This document shows, piece after piece, positions 1 through 10,482 of a stretch of 64,000 bases of DNA. A model generated the notes under the pieces. That model had not been told where the DNA came from. It worked only from the letters and a program-made list of their open reading frames with translations, and searched no databases. The stretch's first letter is position 1. Every line of letters begins with the position of its first letter. This stretch comes from Cannabis sativa (lineage: Eukaryota; Streptophyta; Magnoliopsida; Rosales; Cannabaceae), in contig NC_083601.1 of assembly GCF_029168945.1 (NCBI RefSeq), positions 74,699,595 through 74,763,594 on the forward strand. Reading direction: 5' to 3'. Both the position numbers and the translations under genes were made by a program.

Positions 1-577
1 TTTCATAAGTTTGAAGGTCATTGACTAATTCATGAAAGTCAATTTCCTTCTTGTTCATGACATAATTTGAAGTGTATGGTAGAAATACTGGAGTTAGGCT
101 ATTCAAGATAAGACTTACTTGAGTAGCACTGTCCATTTTAGCACCATGATCCTGGGCTTCTTGGAAATAACTTGACATGAGGAGAACATGGTCACGCACG
201 TTTTGATGAGGTTCCATCCGTGCATGAATGTACTTCTTAGTCCCGTCAAAGCGTGACTGAAGTGATGCCTTACCGAATAGCTCATTTAACTTCGTCATAA
301 CTTCAGCAGCCTTTTCAGTTTTAGAAAACTGTGTTTTGAGGGTGTCAACCATGCTAGAAAGCATAAAGTATAGAGCTTTGTCATTTGCTTTCTGCAAACG
401 CTCATACTTTTCTTTCACAGCTTTGGAAGCATTGTCCCCAGGCACTTTAGGTGACGGCTCAGTTAAAACAAACAAGGCACTTTCTCCTATGAGAGCAATA
501 TTAATGTTCTCATTCTACTTATTAAAGTTAGATCCATTCAGCTTGTTTTCAGTCAACAGTAATAACATGGGATTCAT
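1..577 (-). pseudogene. Ty1/copia gag (UBN2-type), 5' part, cut by window edge
   Basis: Read on the minus strand from the ATG at 577, this encodes about 190 residues of a copia Gag of the UBN2 family, the capsid-like protein that packages retrotransposon RNA in the cytoplasm. Typical traits are the early L-N-G-S-N-F-N-K stretch, a long helical middle, and the segment with YVMNKKEIDFHELVNDL near the edge, where the reading frame leaves the window still open. Codon 21 is TAG (515-517), where the family normally has Trp, so the copy cannot make a full protein without readthrough. The leader at 578-1124 lies upstream. The Tat element at 1125-13275 separates this gag from its LTR, so this is the start of a copia element whose body lies left of the window. 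Confidence 0.85.
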
Positions 578-1124
578 TTTGATAATACAGGATACTACAA
601 AATAATAGAAATCAACTAATAGAAATTAATAATGGTTTAACACAAAATCAATTCAGAAATTATAAGCACATAGCAAGTAGGAATGATATGAGAAAATACT
701 TAAAAAATTCAATCCTAAATAATTTCCAAGGTTTTTCAACAAACTGATATCAGTGTCCCGTTTAGGCGAGAGTCAAAGCTACCATCCATTGAATAGAGTT
801 GTCAGCTCATCTAAAATGTTAAACATTCTAGCAACGTTTTATTCAATCAAGATTGGAATCCAGCGTTGTCCCGTTTAGGCGAGAGTCAAGGCTATTCTAT
901 CTCATGAGCTTCTACCATTGTTTCGCAATTTGCAAGTCAAATATGGTCGTCACCATTAGGGTGATCTATACCATATAAAACACTTACAAACTACTTATCA
1001 TTGGAGATTAAACGATGCGAAATTGCTAATGAACGTTCCTCCATTAGGGAGGATTACTCACTAAAACAAACGCGGTGTAAAATCCACAATGGAGATCGAA
1101 TATCTTAATGATAATAAAGCTCAT
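578..1124 (-). other. Copia 5' leader (untranslated region) with a repeated 22-bp box
   Basis: Non-coding stretch between the copia gag start and the Tat insertion. The 22-bp box starting GTCCCGTTTAGGCGAGAG occurs twice, at 755-776 and 868-889, each time followed by a similar stretch. The shared box and position suggest a leader element such as a packaging or structural signal; this is inference. The leader resumes to the right of the Tat element at 13276, because both edges show the same CTCAT. Confidence 0.55.
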
Positions 1125-1897
1125 TGTTGACCGAGATTTTCGGCAACTAATAAAATATTATAAAATTACTGAGCTGTAAGAAAGTGAGAGAAGGATTTTT
1201 ACGTGGTTGGGGCGTTAATGAGCCTTAGTCCACGAGTCTTTGTTATTTATGGATGTCTTTAATACAGAGAATATACTTGGGAGAGTTTCACCCTTATCAA
1301 TACAGAGAATGTTCTTGGTGAGTATTTACTCTACTTGCTCAGCCCAAGATTCTCGATCCCATTTAATGAGCTTTGAGGGGGTATTTATAGTGTTTTTGGT
1401 GGGGTGATCCCTAAAATTGTCCTTACAAGTGTATCTGTAAGTATCCATAAAGTTGGGTATTCCCAATGAATATACCATGGGTAATGCATGGTCAAATCCC
1501 TAGGTGCTGTAGGGTTTTTATGTGGAATGTCCTTATTGCCTTTTGATTGACGTGACTCTTCACAGTGTAGCCGTCGCTAGACTTAAATGATCATTACTGT
1601 GCTGCTGCTGGTTGGAGGTTGTGCCGTCAGACTTTATTGCGTGTAGCAATCCCAACACGCTTCCTCCCATGCGGCATTTAATGCGACTTGATTGCTCAGA
1701 AGAAGCCTGACACCTCGCGGAGATGCCTTAGCGCTATTCGAGCTTCGGGAGCATGCCGAAGTTCCATGTGCCTTCTCCGGGGGCTACGTCCTGGACGCTA
1801 CCTTATGGCATAAAGACTTAGCAAATATTGTGAATTGCTTGATCCACGTGTCCTTATCCGGTTGGTCCACGTATATTGGGCAAAATCAGGGGCAACA
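1125..1897 (-). repeat. Tat element 3' LTR
   Basis: 773-bp direct repeat of 12496-13275, TG...CA bounded. The minus-strand TATA-like box CTATAAATAC lies at 1381-1390, in the position expected for the LTR promoter. Compared with the other LTR it lacks a 6-bp ATATGC segment near 1344 and differs in a short cluster near 1596-1610. Confidence 0.93.
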
Positions 1898-1911
1898 TTT
1901 ACCCCCCAAGC
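1898..1911 (-). promoter_or_regulatory. Polypurine tract of the Tat element
   Basis: Directly inside the 3' LTR the minus strand reads CTTGGGGGGTAAA, a purine run in the place where plus-strand DNA synthesis is primed in LTR elements. Position and composition support the call; there is no independent evidence. Confidence 0.75.
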
Positions 1912-2228
1912 CTTGTTCTTTTGAAAAACGAAACAACGCTTGTTCAAGTGCCTCCGGTTGACTCCTCGGTTTCCTGGCACGAGCTTTGAGCGTGTGAGGG
2001 TGTATTTAACGATGGCTTTTAATGCAGCGATTCACTTTTCGCAGGGGTCGATTCGTTTCGCGCCCGTTGATTGATACGGCGCATTAATGGTGTCAGACGG
2101 ATACTCAAGCGTTTCCACCGCCTTTATTGTAAATCGATCTGGTCCGTTGATCTTTAAGCATTTGAATCGTGCGCTTCCCCCACCGTTCGATTGGTAGGTG
2201 ATGACGCCTGTTCCTCATGCATTTTTGC

Positions 2229-2883
2229 CTATAAAAGCCACCACCTTTTCTTCATTTCGGTTACTTCCCATTTCTTGCCAACTTTGCTCAAATTTCCTAG
2301 AGAGAAAATTCTCAGACCTAAAAGAAGGCCTTTAAACACTTTGCGATTTTCCCAGTTCTTCTTCGCTCGTTGCTACCAGTCCTTCTTGTCTCTACTCGAC
2401 TTACAGCAGGACCCCCAGTTTCAACACTTCATCGTAAGTTCTTTGCACCCTTTGCTTTATTATTGAATGGGATGCTATTACTTGTCTGTTTGTTCTTTTC
2501 TGGGTTTGCACTCGAAGTTTCTGGGCATGCAAGTGTTTAAATCCTTCATATAGTCAGCTTGAGTTTACTGCTCCAGTGATAGGATTGCTATTGTCACGCC
2601 TCTGTTGTTATTATTTTTTTTTTGTAGAAGGCCATACGTTCTTCGTATAGTGGTTGCTTAGGGCATAGGACAAACTTTTTTCTTTCTGTTTTCTTTAACG
2701 CGTAAAGCCGTCTTCTGTGAATTTATTGCACCCGACTCTTGTCCAGGGAATCCTTCCAGGGTTTCCTGTGTGACACGTGTCCGGAGGGGGCCTCTTTCCA
2801 GCGGTTAGGGGACCCCCATTCCCTTTCTCTTAATTTAGGGTTTGGTATGGGGCCTAACTGCTGGAATCTTACTCTTTTTACAG
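2229..2883 (+). promoter_or_regulatory. TATA box and leader intron of the Tat antisense gene
   Basis: On the plus strand, CTATAAAAG at 2229-2237 is a strong TATA box, oriented away from the LTR and towards the antisense gene. About 200 bp downstream is a consensus splice donor (GTAAGT, GT at 2434-2435). An acceptor after a T-rich tract (TTTTTACAG, ending 2883) lies 10 bp before the ATG at 2893. This reads as a non-coding first exon followed by a 450-bp leader intron. The 1912-2228 stretch before it shows nothing else that I recognise. Transcription and splicing are inferred from motifs. Confidence 0.6.
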
Positions 2884-2892
2884 AATAGAAAA

Positions 2893-5800
2893 ATGTCTGC
2901 TTCTGGCTCAAAGTCATCGAAGAAAAGTGGTAAGCGCCTGGCTACCCTTGAGGAGGTCTCCCTGGGACCCGTTGCCCAGGAGGGGTACAAGTCCCGGGCG
3001 ACCGGATGGGAAGCGGCTGAGCTTTACTCCACTCTGACCTGTCCCCATCAGTTGGAGAACATTGTGGAGGTTGCTGGAATCAAGCCTTCCACATCAGGGA
3101 CCTACCATCGGCCACCCCGCGACGCGGAGACGCCCAACCATAACTACGACGGTTTCGGGGCCTGGAGCCAGACGCATCTGATGGCTGGGGCCATGCTTCC
3201 TCTTCAAGATTATTTTGTTAATTTTTTAGTTTTTGTCGGCCTCGCGCCATACCAACTTATTCCCTAAGCATACCGCTTGCTTTCAGGCTTATTTATTTTT
3301 TTATTTCGCCCGAGGATGGGGATCTCCCCGCCCAGCAGAAATTTTGTATTTTTATGAACTTGTTTCCGTCCCCAAAAAGGGGGACAAACTTAAGGATGGT
3401 TTTTATGGGTTCCGGGCCCACCCTGCTAACGAAGGGGTGGTCCCGTAAAATAGGCAAACTCACGTTAAGGAGTATCGCCATCGTTTTTTCTTCTCCTCCG
3501 GTTTCTGGGCAGTGGACCATCCGGAGCTCCTTACTGAGTGGGTGAGGATTCCTCCTTATGAACGGACTGCACCCACTCAGGCCTTTCTTCGGAGGGCCCA
3601 GGCCTTTGCCTCTTACGACCGGACTGATCATGACGTCGGGGGTTTGGTCACCAGGGAGAACTGCAAGAAGGAAAAACTCATCCTTCCGCACCAATCCGTG
3701 GAGGACTCTAACCTTTCCTGGGTTATCTGTCCCAACGTGAGGCCGCCGGTGGCAGAGAAGACCTTCCGGGACGAGATCATTGCCACGGCAGAGAAGAAGT
3801 ACCAGGAGTATCTCTACCGGAAGGCCCAGGAGAAGGCGTACTCTAAGGCCCAGGCAGCTTCTGGGAAGGCACTTCGCTTGGGGAGCCAGTGGAGAGAAGG
3901 AGTCAGGCGATCGCCGGGAAGCCCCTTCACATTGGGGACTCAGCGGAGAGAAGGTCTCCCAGGCCACATCCTTCGGCTCAGGAGCCGAACTCCAGGGCTC
4001 CTGGTGCCAGCACTTCCGGCGCCGGTGGTAAGTCTCCTTTGGTAGTTCATTATGTTCCTTCTGTTGGCGAGTATGCCAGTCTTAGGCCCGTAGGGTTCGA
4101 CGAGCGTCTTTATAGATTTAGGATGCCCTCGACCCGATGGGGGGATCACTTGAAGGAATTTTATTTTTCAAACTTAGGAGATTTCCTAGGTCAGTCCCGG
4201 ATGGGTTCTGGTCCTCTGGAGCCCGTTCCCTTAGATCATTCAGCTTACCTTGCATCCAGCTGGTTCCGGCCTTCGGACAGCTATCTCAGAGATGATGCTG
4301 CCAGCATAAAAATTCGGAACTTTGCTAGGGCCGAATTAGAGAGTCAGGGTAGGACTATCTTGCTTGCCATATCTTGTGTTGGTGGTTTTCCACGGATGTT
4401 CTAACACTTGCTTTCTTTTGTTGTAGCAGGTGCTTCTATGGACGCCATTTTGGCCGAACTTGCTGGGGTTCACACTCCTGAGGCTCCTCCTGCCTTTACT
4501 TCTTCCCTGATGGCCCCTGCTTTAAAGATTTCTTCCAGCGCTCCTCCAGACACTATTGATTTAGTGGATGACGAGGAGGTGCTGCCGGGAGAAGGTCAAG
4601 AAAAGCAATGGGGCTTTTCTGAGGAAGTTAAAGGTGCAGGAGGGCTCCGGGCTCTTCCTGAGGAAGTTGAAGAAGGTGAAGAAGAGCAAGAAATTGCTCT
4701 GATTCGCAAGCGTAAAGGCAAGATGATTGCCCAGGAGGAGCCCAAGCGGCCTCGGAGGGCTGATACTCCGGCCCACGGTCTTGATGGTGGGGTCTCTCCC
4801 ATGGAAGAGCATACTGCCCCTCCCAACATTGTGCTGACTCCGGTTCCTAGAGACGAGGCGAGACAGGAGCTTCGGATAGCTAAACACAACTACGCAATGG
4901 ATGAATAATCCCGGGGGTATGCTGAGGTGGAGGCCCTTAGGAGGGTTCTGCGGGTTGAGGTGCAAGACACCATCAACAACCCGGAGTACCAGGATCCGTG
5001 GGACCTGAATTTGGACCCCCTATGGAACTGGTTCCGTCGCTTCCTTGGGCTCACCTTAGCTCCCTTTGCTACGGAGATGACTGGCGAGTTTGCGTCTCAG
5101 CTTACCCGGTGCGCGCCTAAGCGGTTCGCTACTTGTGCATCCCTGAACTCCATCTTCCAAGTCCAGGATCTCAGCCACTCCCTCACTGTGGTAAGTGTTT
5201 TGTAATTTTGTTTTTCCCCTTATTCTTTTTTGGAGATTCTTTCTTATACTTGTATTGTTGTTTAGCTTGCTGCTGAACCTGGCCGCCTCTCCAAGAACAT
5301 AATCAACCATGGCTTCGTTCTGTCTGATTTTGGGGACATGAACGAAGTCAGGAAGGTTCTTCAGGATCTTACTGCGCAGAGGCAGCTTTACCAGGAGGCT
5401 GTTGAGCGCCGGGAGGCTGCTGCCAAAGCCAATGAGGAGGAGGCTAAGCAGAGGGAAGCCCAGGCGGAGGCGATGATCCGGGATGAGGCCCTGCGGAGAG
5501 ACAGGCTGGAGGCCAAGCACCAAGAGGAGCTGAGGGCAGAAGGTGAGGCCACTGCAAAGGCCAGGCAGGAGCTCCGGGAGGCCAGGGAAGCCTTGGACGA
5601 GATGGTTGCCAAGGTGAGATCCTTAGAGGAAACTCACCAGGCAAACTTAGAGTCCCGGGCCGCTCTGGCCGCGGAGCTGCAGGAGCCCAGGGACTTCAAG
5701 CAACAAGCCTCAAAGAAGGCAAAAAGAGCTGAGCTTCTTTCTCCCGTTTCCTGCGGCCGGTGCCCTAAGCGCTTCGATGATGGAGTCTTCATGGCTTGGT

Positions 5801-5940
5801 CTACTAATGACCAAAATATCAAGCTTACCTTCTACCCCAAACCTGAAGAGATGATTGCCAAATTTTGGGAGAAGAAGAAGAAGCTTGATGCCATGGTGGA
5901 GGCACGCATCGGACCTCGTCTTCCTCCGCGCATTGATTAG
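2893..5940 (+). pseudogene. Antisense accessory gene of the Tat element (gypsy-type transposon domain plus coiled coil), multi-exon, damaged
   Basis: Plus-strand gene, opposite to gag-pol. The first coding part (from 2893) carries a segment resembling the 'putative gypsy type transposon' domain family (PF04195): GAMLPL then APYQLIP, a TAA at 3266-3268, then AYRLLSGL in the same frame. Shifts near 3350-3480 and about 3880 break the frame. A likely intron is 4349-4429 (pyrimidine tract, TTGTAGCAG). The next exon codes a Glu-rich acidic region with the basic run RKRKGKM and a TAA at 4906-4908. A second intron, 5191-5265, has GTAAGT and TTTAG ends. The last exon gives a long Glu/Ala/Arg-rich coiled coil and ends with TAG at 5940. 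The function of such Tat accessory proteins is unknown to me. Convergent with integrase, 494 bp away. Confidence 0.7.
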
Positions 5941-6116
5941 GTCGCTCGAGATTAACCCAGTACAACCAGGATTTCACCCACTTCTCTTATTATTATTTTT
6001 TCTTTTATATATATTTGTTTATATACAGCTACTTTGAGACAATACATTTATGTAGCTGTTTTTTATTTAAAGGGGAGACAATTTCTAAGGCCTGTCCCCG
6101 GGCCATTTGTATGTAT

Positions 6117-6276
6117 TTTGACCTGCCCTTTGGGGCTAGGATATTTATATGTGATCTCTTTTGACACACATATTTCTCTTTTTTGACATGTTCTTTGGAT
6201 CAGGATTTTTATACTTATGCTTTTTTATTTTTGTGCATACTCTTTTTGACCTGCCTTTTGGGTCAGGATATTTTAC
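6117..6276. repeat. Three imperfect tandem copies (about 64 bp) between convergent genes
   Basis: The phrase TTTGACCTGCCCTTTGGGG followed by CTAGGATATTTA recurs in altered form at about 6117, 6181 and 6244, spaced 63-64 bp. It lies between the 3' ends of the antisense gene and integrase, where both transcripts would terminate. The rest of 5941-6434 is T-rich with no recognised feature. Confidence 0.6.
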
Positions 6277-6434
6277 TTAGTTTGTTTTCTGTCTGTCCGT
6301 GCGGCATACCCTAGTACCCCCCTGAGTGGCATAGAAACTTTGTTTTTAAGGCACTCAGTTTTATTCAACATGTGGAGGGTGTATACATTTAGACGGTACA
6401 AACTCTTTAAACAAAGTCTAAGTTACACTTTTGG

Positions 6435-9400
6435 CTATTGGTAATATTTTCTGAGGTGATCGGCATTCCAGGCTCTTGGCACAATGGTTCCATCCATTCT
6501 TTTTAGCTTGTAAGTGCCTGAGCCGATTTCGTCCTCGATTTCATATGGTCCTTCCCAATTTGGCCCAAGTACCCCCACTCCGGGTTCCTGGGTGGCTGGG
6601 AAGACTCTTCTTAGGACCATATCCCCAATAGCAAATTTTTTGTTTTTAACCTTAGAGTTAAAATACTTGGTTACCTTCTTTTGATAAGATGCCATCCGTA
6701 TTTGAGACTCATCCCGGAGTTCTTCAACTTGATCCAAGGCCTCTTGAAGCAAAGCTTGATTCGTGGCTGGATCGTAAGTCGTTCTCCTGTGGGATGGGAA
6801 TAACGTTTCTACCGGGACCATCGCTTCACAACCGTACGCCATTGAAAAAGGCGAGTGACCAGTCGTGGTTCTGGGGGTCGTCCGGTAGGCCCATAACACT
6901 CTTGGCAACTCTTCAGGCCAGTTGTTTTCGCAGGCCAGCAGCTTTTTCTTCAAGGTGACCTTTAGGATTTTATTGACTGCTTCCGCTTGACCGTTTGTTT
7001 GAGGTCTGGCCACCGCGGAGAAGCTTTTCACTACTCCGTGTTGGTTGCAGAAGTCAGTTAATTCCTCGCAATCGAATTGCTTTCCATTGTCAGAGACTAT
7101 TTTATGAGGCAAGCCATATCGACACACTATGTTTTTGATAACAAAGTCCAGTGCTTTTTTAGCAGTTATGGTCTTCATGGGCTCAGCCTCCGTCCATTTG
7201 GTGAAGTAGTCTACTGCTACTATTGCATACTTTACTCCTCCTTTTCCTGTTGGCAGGGACCCGATAAGATCTATTCCCCATACCGCGAAGGGCCAGGGAC
7301 TAGTCATCAGGGTGATTTCATTTGAAGGAGCTCTCGGTATGTTCGCGAACCTTTGACACGAATCACACTTCTGGACGTAGTCTATGCAATCTTTTTTCAT
7401 TGTTGGCCAGAAGTACCTTTGTCTCAATATTTTCTTTGAGAGACTGGGTCCTCCCGTATGATCTCCACAGAACCCTTCGTGGACCTCTAGCATAATTTGT
7501 CTAGCTTCAGGGTTCGATACACACCATAAATAAGGCATGCTGAGTCCTCTTCGGTAGAGAATTTGATCCATCATTACTTAACGATGAGCCTGAGACTGAA
7601 TCTTCCGAGACAACGCCCTTTCTTGGGGCAACTCGCCTTTTGTTATGTATTTTATGATGGGGACCATCCAGTTGGGTTCTTGCCCAACCGTTATTGTGGT
7701 CTCTTTTATTTTGATGCTTGGCTCTGCCAAGCGTTCCACTGGTACTACCCCCAGTTCTTCGATTTTGCTATATGAGGCTAAGTTAGCCAGACAGTCCGCG
7801 TGAGCGTTCTTTTCCTGGGAGATTCTTTCTATTTTGTAGTCCGTGAACTCGTGGAGTAGTTCCCAGACTATTGTTACGTACGCGGCCATTCGCTCGCCGC
7901 GTGTTTGGTATTCTCTGAATACCTGGTTTACGACCAGTTCGAAATCACTATAGACTTCCACTCTTTTGGCTCCTACAGCTTTTGCTAATTTCAGTCCTAC
8001 TATTAGGGCTTCATATTCGGCCTCATTGTTTGAAGCTGCGAAGTCAAACTGTAGGGCCGCCTGGAGTCGAAATCCGGTTGGTGATATCATCGCCACTCCG
8101 GCCCCGGAACCGTTTTCATTGGAGGCTCCGTCTACAAATACTCTCCATGTGGGGATTGGCGGTACCAGCATATTCGCGGTTACCTCGGCTTCGTTGCATT
8201 CAGTAATGAAGTCCGCCAAGGCTTGGCCTTTTATAGAAATTCGGGGCATGTAGTGCAAGTCGAATTGACTTAGCTCCATTGCCCATTTGAGGAGCCTTCC
8301 GGACGCTTCAGGTTTTTGGAGGACTTGCCGGAGCGGGTGATTGGTCAGTATCTTGATCGGATGTGCTTTGAAGTATGGCCTCAACTTCTTTGACGCCATC
8401 AGGAGGCAAAAAACCAGCTTTTCAATGACTGGATATCTTGTTTCGGCTCCTATCATGCGCTTACAGACATAATACACGGGATGTTGAGTTTTCTCTTCTT
8501 CCCTGACTAGGGCAGCGCTGACCGCGTGTTCGGAGACAGCCAAATAAAGAAATAGGTCTTCTACGAGAATGGGTTTTGATAAGATAGGAGGCTTGGCCAT
8601 GTGCTCTTTTAGCTTTTTAAATGCCTCCTCGCACTCGTCCGACCATTCAAACTTTTGGCACTTCTTTAATACGTTGAAGAAGGGTATGCACTTGTCCGTG
8701 GACCGTGAGATGAAGCGGCTTAAGGCAGCTACCTTTCCAGTCAGGCTCTGCACATCTTTATGTTTTTTGGGGGATGGCATGCTTAGGAGAGCCTGGATTT
8801 TTTCCGGATTTGCCTCAATCCCTCTTTGACTGACGATGAAGCCCATAAACTTTCCTGATTTGACCCCAAAGGTGCATTTCTTTGGGTTGAGCTTCATGCC
8901 GTATCTCCAGACCACTTCGAAGCATTCTTCCAAGTCGCTTGCATGGCTGTTGCATGCTTTGGATTTGACGAGCATGTCGTCTACATAAACCTCCATATTT
9001 CGCCCCAGGAGGCCTTTAAACATCCGGTTAACCATTCTCTGATAGGTTGCTCCGGCGTTTTTCAGTCCGAAAGGCATGACTAAGTAACAGTATACCCCCT
9101 TATCGGTCCTGAAGCTAGTGCACTCCTGGTCTTCCGTATGCATTTTTATTTGATTGTACCCAGCATAGGCGTCCATGAAGGATAGCAGTTTGAATCCAGA
9201 AGTGGCATCTACCATCTGGTCGATCCTGGGCAGCGGGAAGCAGTCCTTTAGACAAGCTTTGTTTAGATCGGTGAAATCTATACAAACCCGCCAAGTTTCG
9301 TTCGACTTGGGTACCAGGACTGGATTGGCCAGCCACTCCGGATAGTATACGTCGCGGATCATGCCGTTAGTCAAAAGTTTGTCCACCTCTTTCTCCAGAG

Positions 9401-9680
9401 CTTCGGCTTTCACCGAGTCGAGCGGGCGTCGCTTTTGCTGGACGGGGGGCATGTCCGGATTGACGTTGAGTACGTGTGTGATGATATGAGGGCTTATGCC
9501 AGTCATGTCTTCTTGGCGCCATGCAAAGATGTGGATGGCGCCCTTCAGTGTTTTTATTATTTTTTCTTTTTCCTCCGGTTCTAGGTTCTTCCCCAGCCGG
9601 AGTACTTTGGTGGAGTCGAGGTCGCACACTGATAATTCCTCGACATCCTCCATTGGTTCCACAATTCTTTCAGACCCCAA
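6435..9680 (-). pseudogene. pol: Tat pol: reverse transcriptase, RNase H, second RNase H, integrase; one in-frame stop
   Basis: Minus-strand frame from 9680 to the TAA at 6435. RT comes first, with CIDFTDLNKAC, MPFGLKNAGATYQRM and the catalytic YVDDML. It is followed by the usual gypsy RNase H (E..RYPVIEKL, HPLRQVL). A second RNase H of archaeal type follows (VFVDGASNENGSGAG, NNEAEYEAL, ...SDFELVV), a hallmark of Tat-lineage elements. A TAA at 7578-7580 then interrupts the frame, which continues unchanged into integrase. Integrase has the His2-Cys2 end (H..., CDSCQRF) and a DDE core (GIDLIGSLP, IVSDNGKQF, GQAEAVNKI). The C-terminal part has WEGPYEI and no chromodomain. Apart from that single stop the frame is unbroken over more than 1,000 codons, so loss of function is recent. 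Confidence 0.92.
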
Positions 9681-10482
9681 ACGGGGGGTCTAACTCATCC
9701 TCTTCAACCACTTCTGGCTCAACTGACTCACGGACCATTAGCACGGGTAGGTGGGTTGCGACATTGTAGCATTGTCTTGCTTCCCCCTGGTTTCCCCTAA
9801 CTGTTCCGATCCTGGCCTCCCGGGTAGGGAACTTCAGACATAGGTTCCGAATTGATGTGACTGCGCCAAAGTCTACCAAGGCCGGTCGGCCGAGGATCAC
9901 ATTGTAGGCTGTCGGACAGTCCACCACTACGAAGGTGCAGTATTTAAATGTGCTCTAGGGGGTGTCCGGGCACAAGGTGACTGGGAGCCTTACTTTTCCC
10001 ATTGGGATAAGTGTCGTCCCGTTAAACCCTGTGAGCTGGGACCCACTAGGTGAGAGGTCCCGGTCCGTCAAGCCTATCGCGGTGAAGGCTTCCTTGAAGA
10101 GTAGGTTCACGGAACTTCCATTGTCAATTAAGACTCTGGCCACCACTTTATTCGCGATGGGGGTCTCTATGACCAATGGGTCATGATGAGGGAAGCGCAC
10201 TGTCTTGGCGTCTTCTTCCGTGAACGTGATGGGTTGATCCATCAACCGGGGCCTTTGAGCTGGGAGTTGAGTAACTTCCCAAATCTCATTGTGTTTCGCG
10301 GCCCCTGCGTATCGCTTAAGCTCTTTGCGAGTAGTTCCTCCGATATGGGGACCTCCGGAGATCATGGCTACCCTCCCATTAGGCCGGGGCGGCAGACCGG
10401 GGATGTGCTGGGCGTCGCCCGTGGGAGCAGCTGGAGCCAATGCCCCTGCTGTACCCCCCGGTGTTCCCTGAGGCATACCCAC
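9670..10482 (-). pseudogene. Tat aspartic protease region with in-frame stop
   Basis: Continues from gag in another frame. The retropepsin-like core is VLIDNGSSVNLLF (Asp-Asn-Gly-Ser instead of Asp-Ser/Thr-Gly-Ala, a variant I know from plant Tat elements), followed by a second half with YNVILGRPAL. A TAG at 9955-9957 falls between the two in an otherwise continuous frame. The region overlaps the gag end by about 100 bp and meets pol with a frame change at about 9675. It would mature the Gag-Pol polyprotein in the virus-like particle. Confidence 0.8.

Noticed and set aside
1692..1961. Similar 80-90-codon frames at 1692 and 13070
   Set aside because: Both lie inside the two Tat LTRs and are the same chance frame; no known protein.
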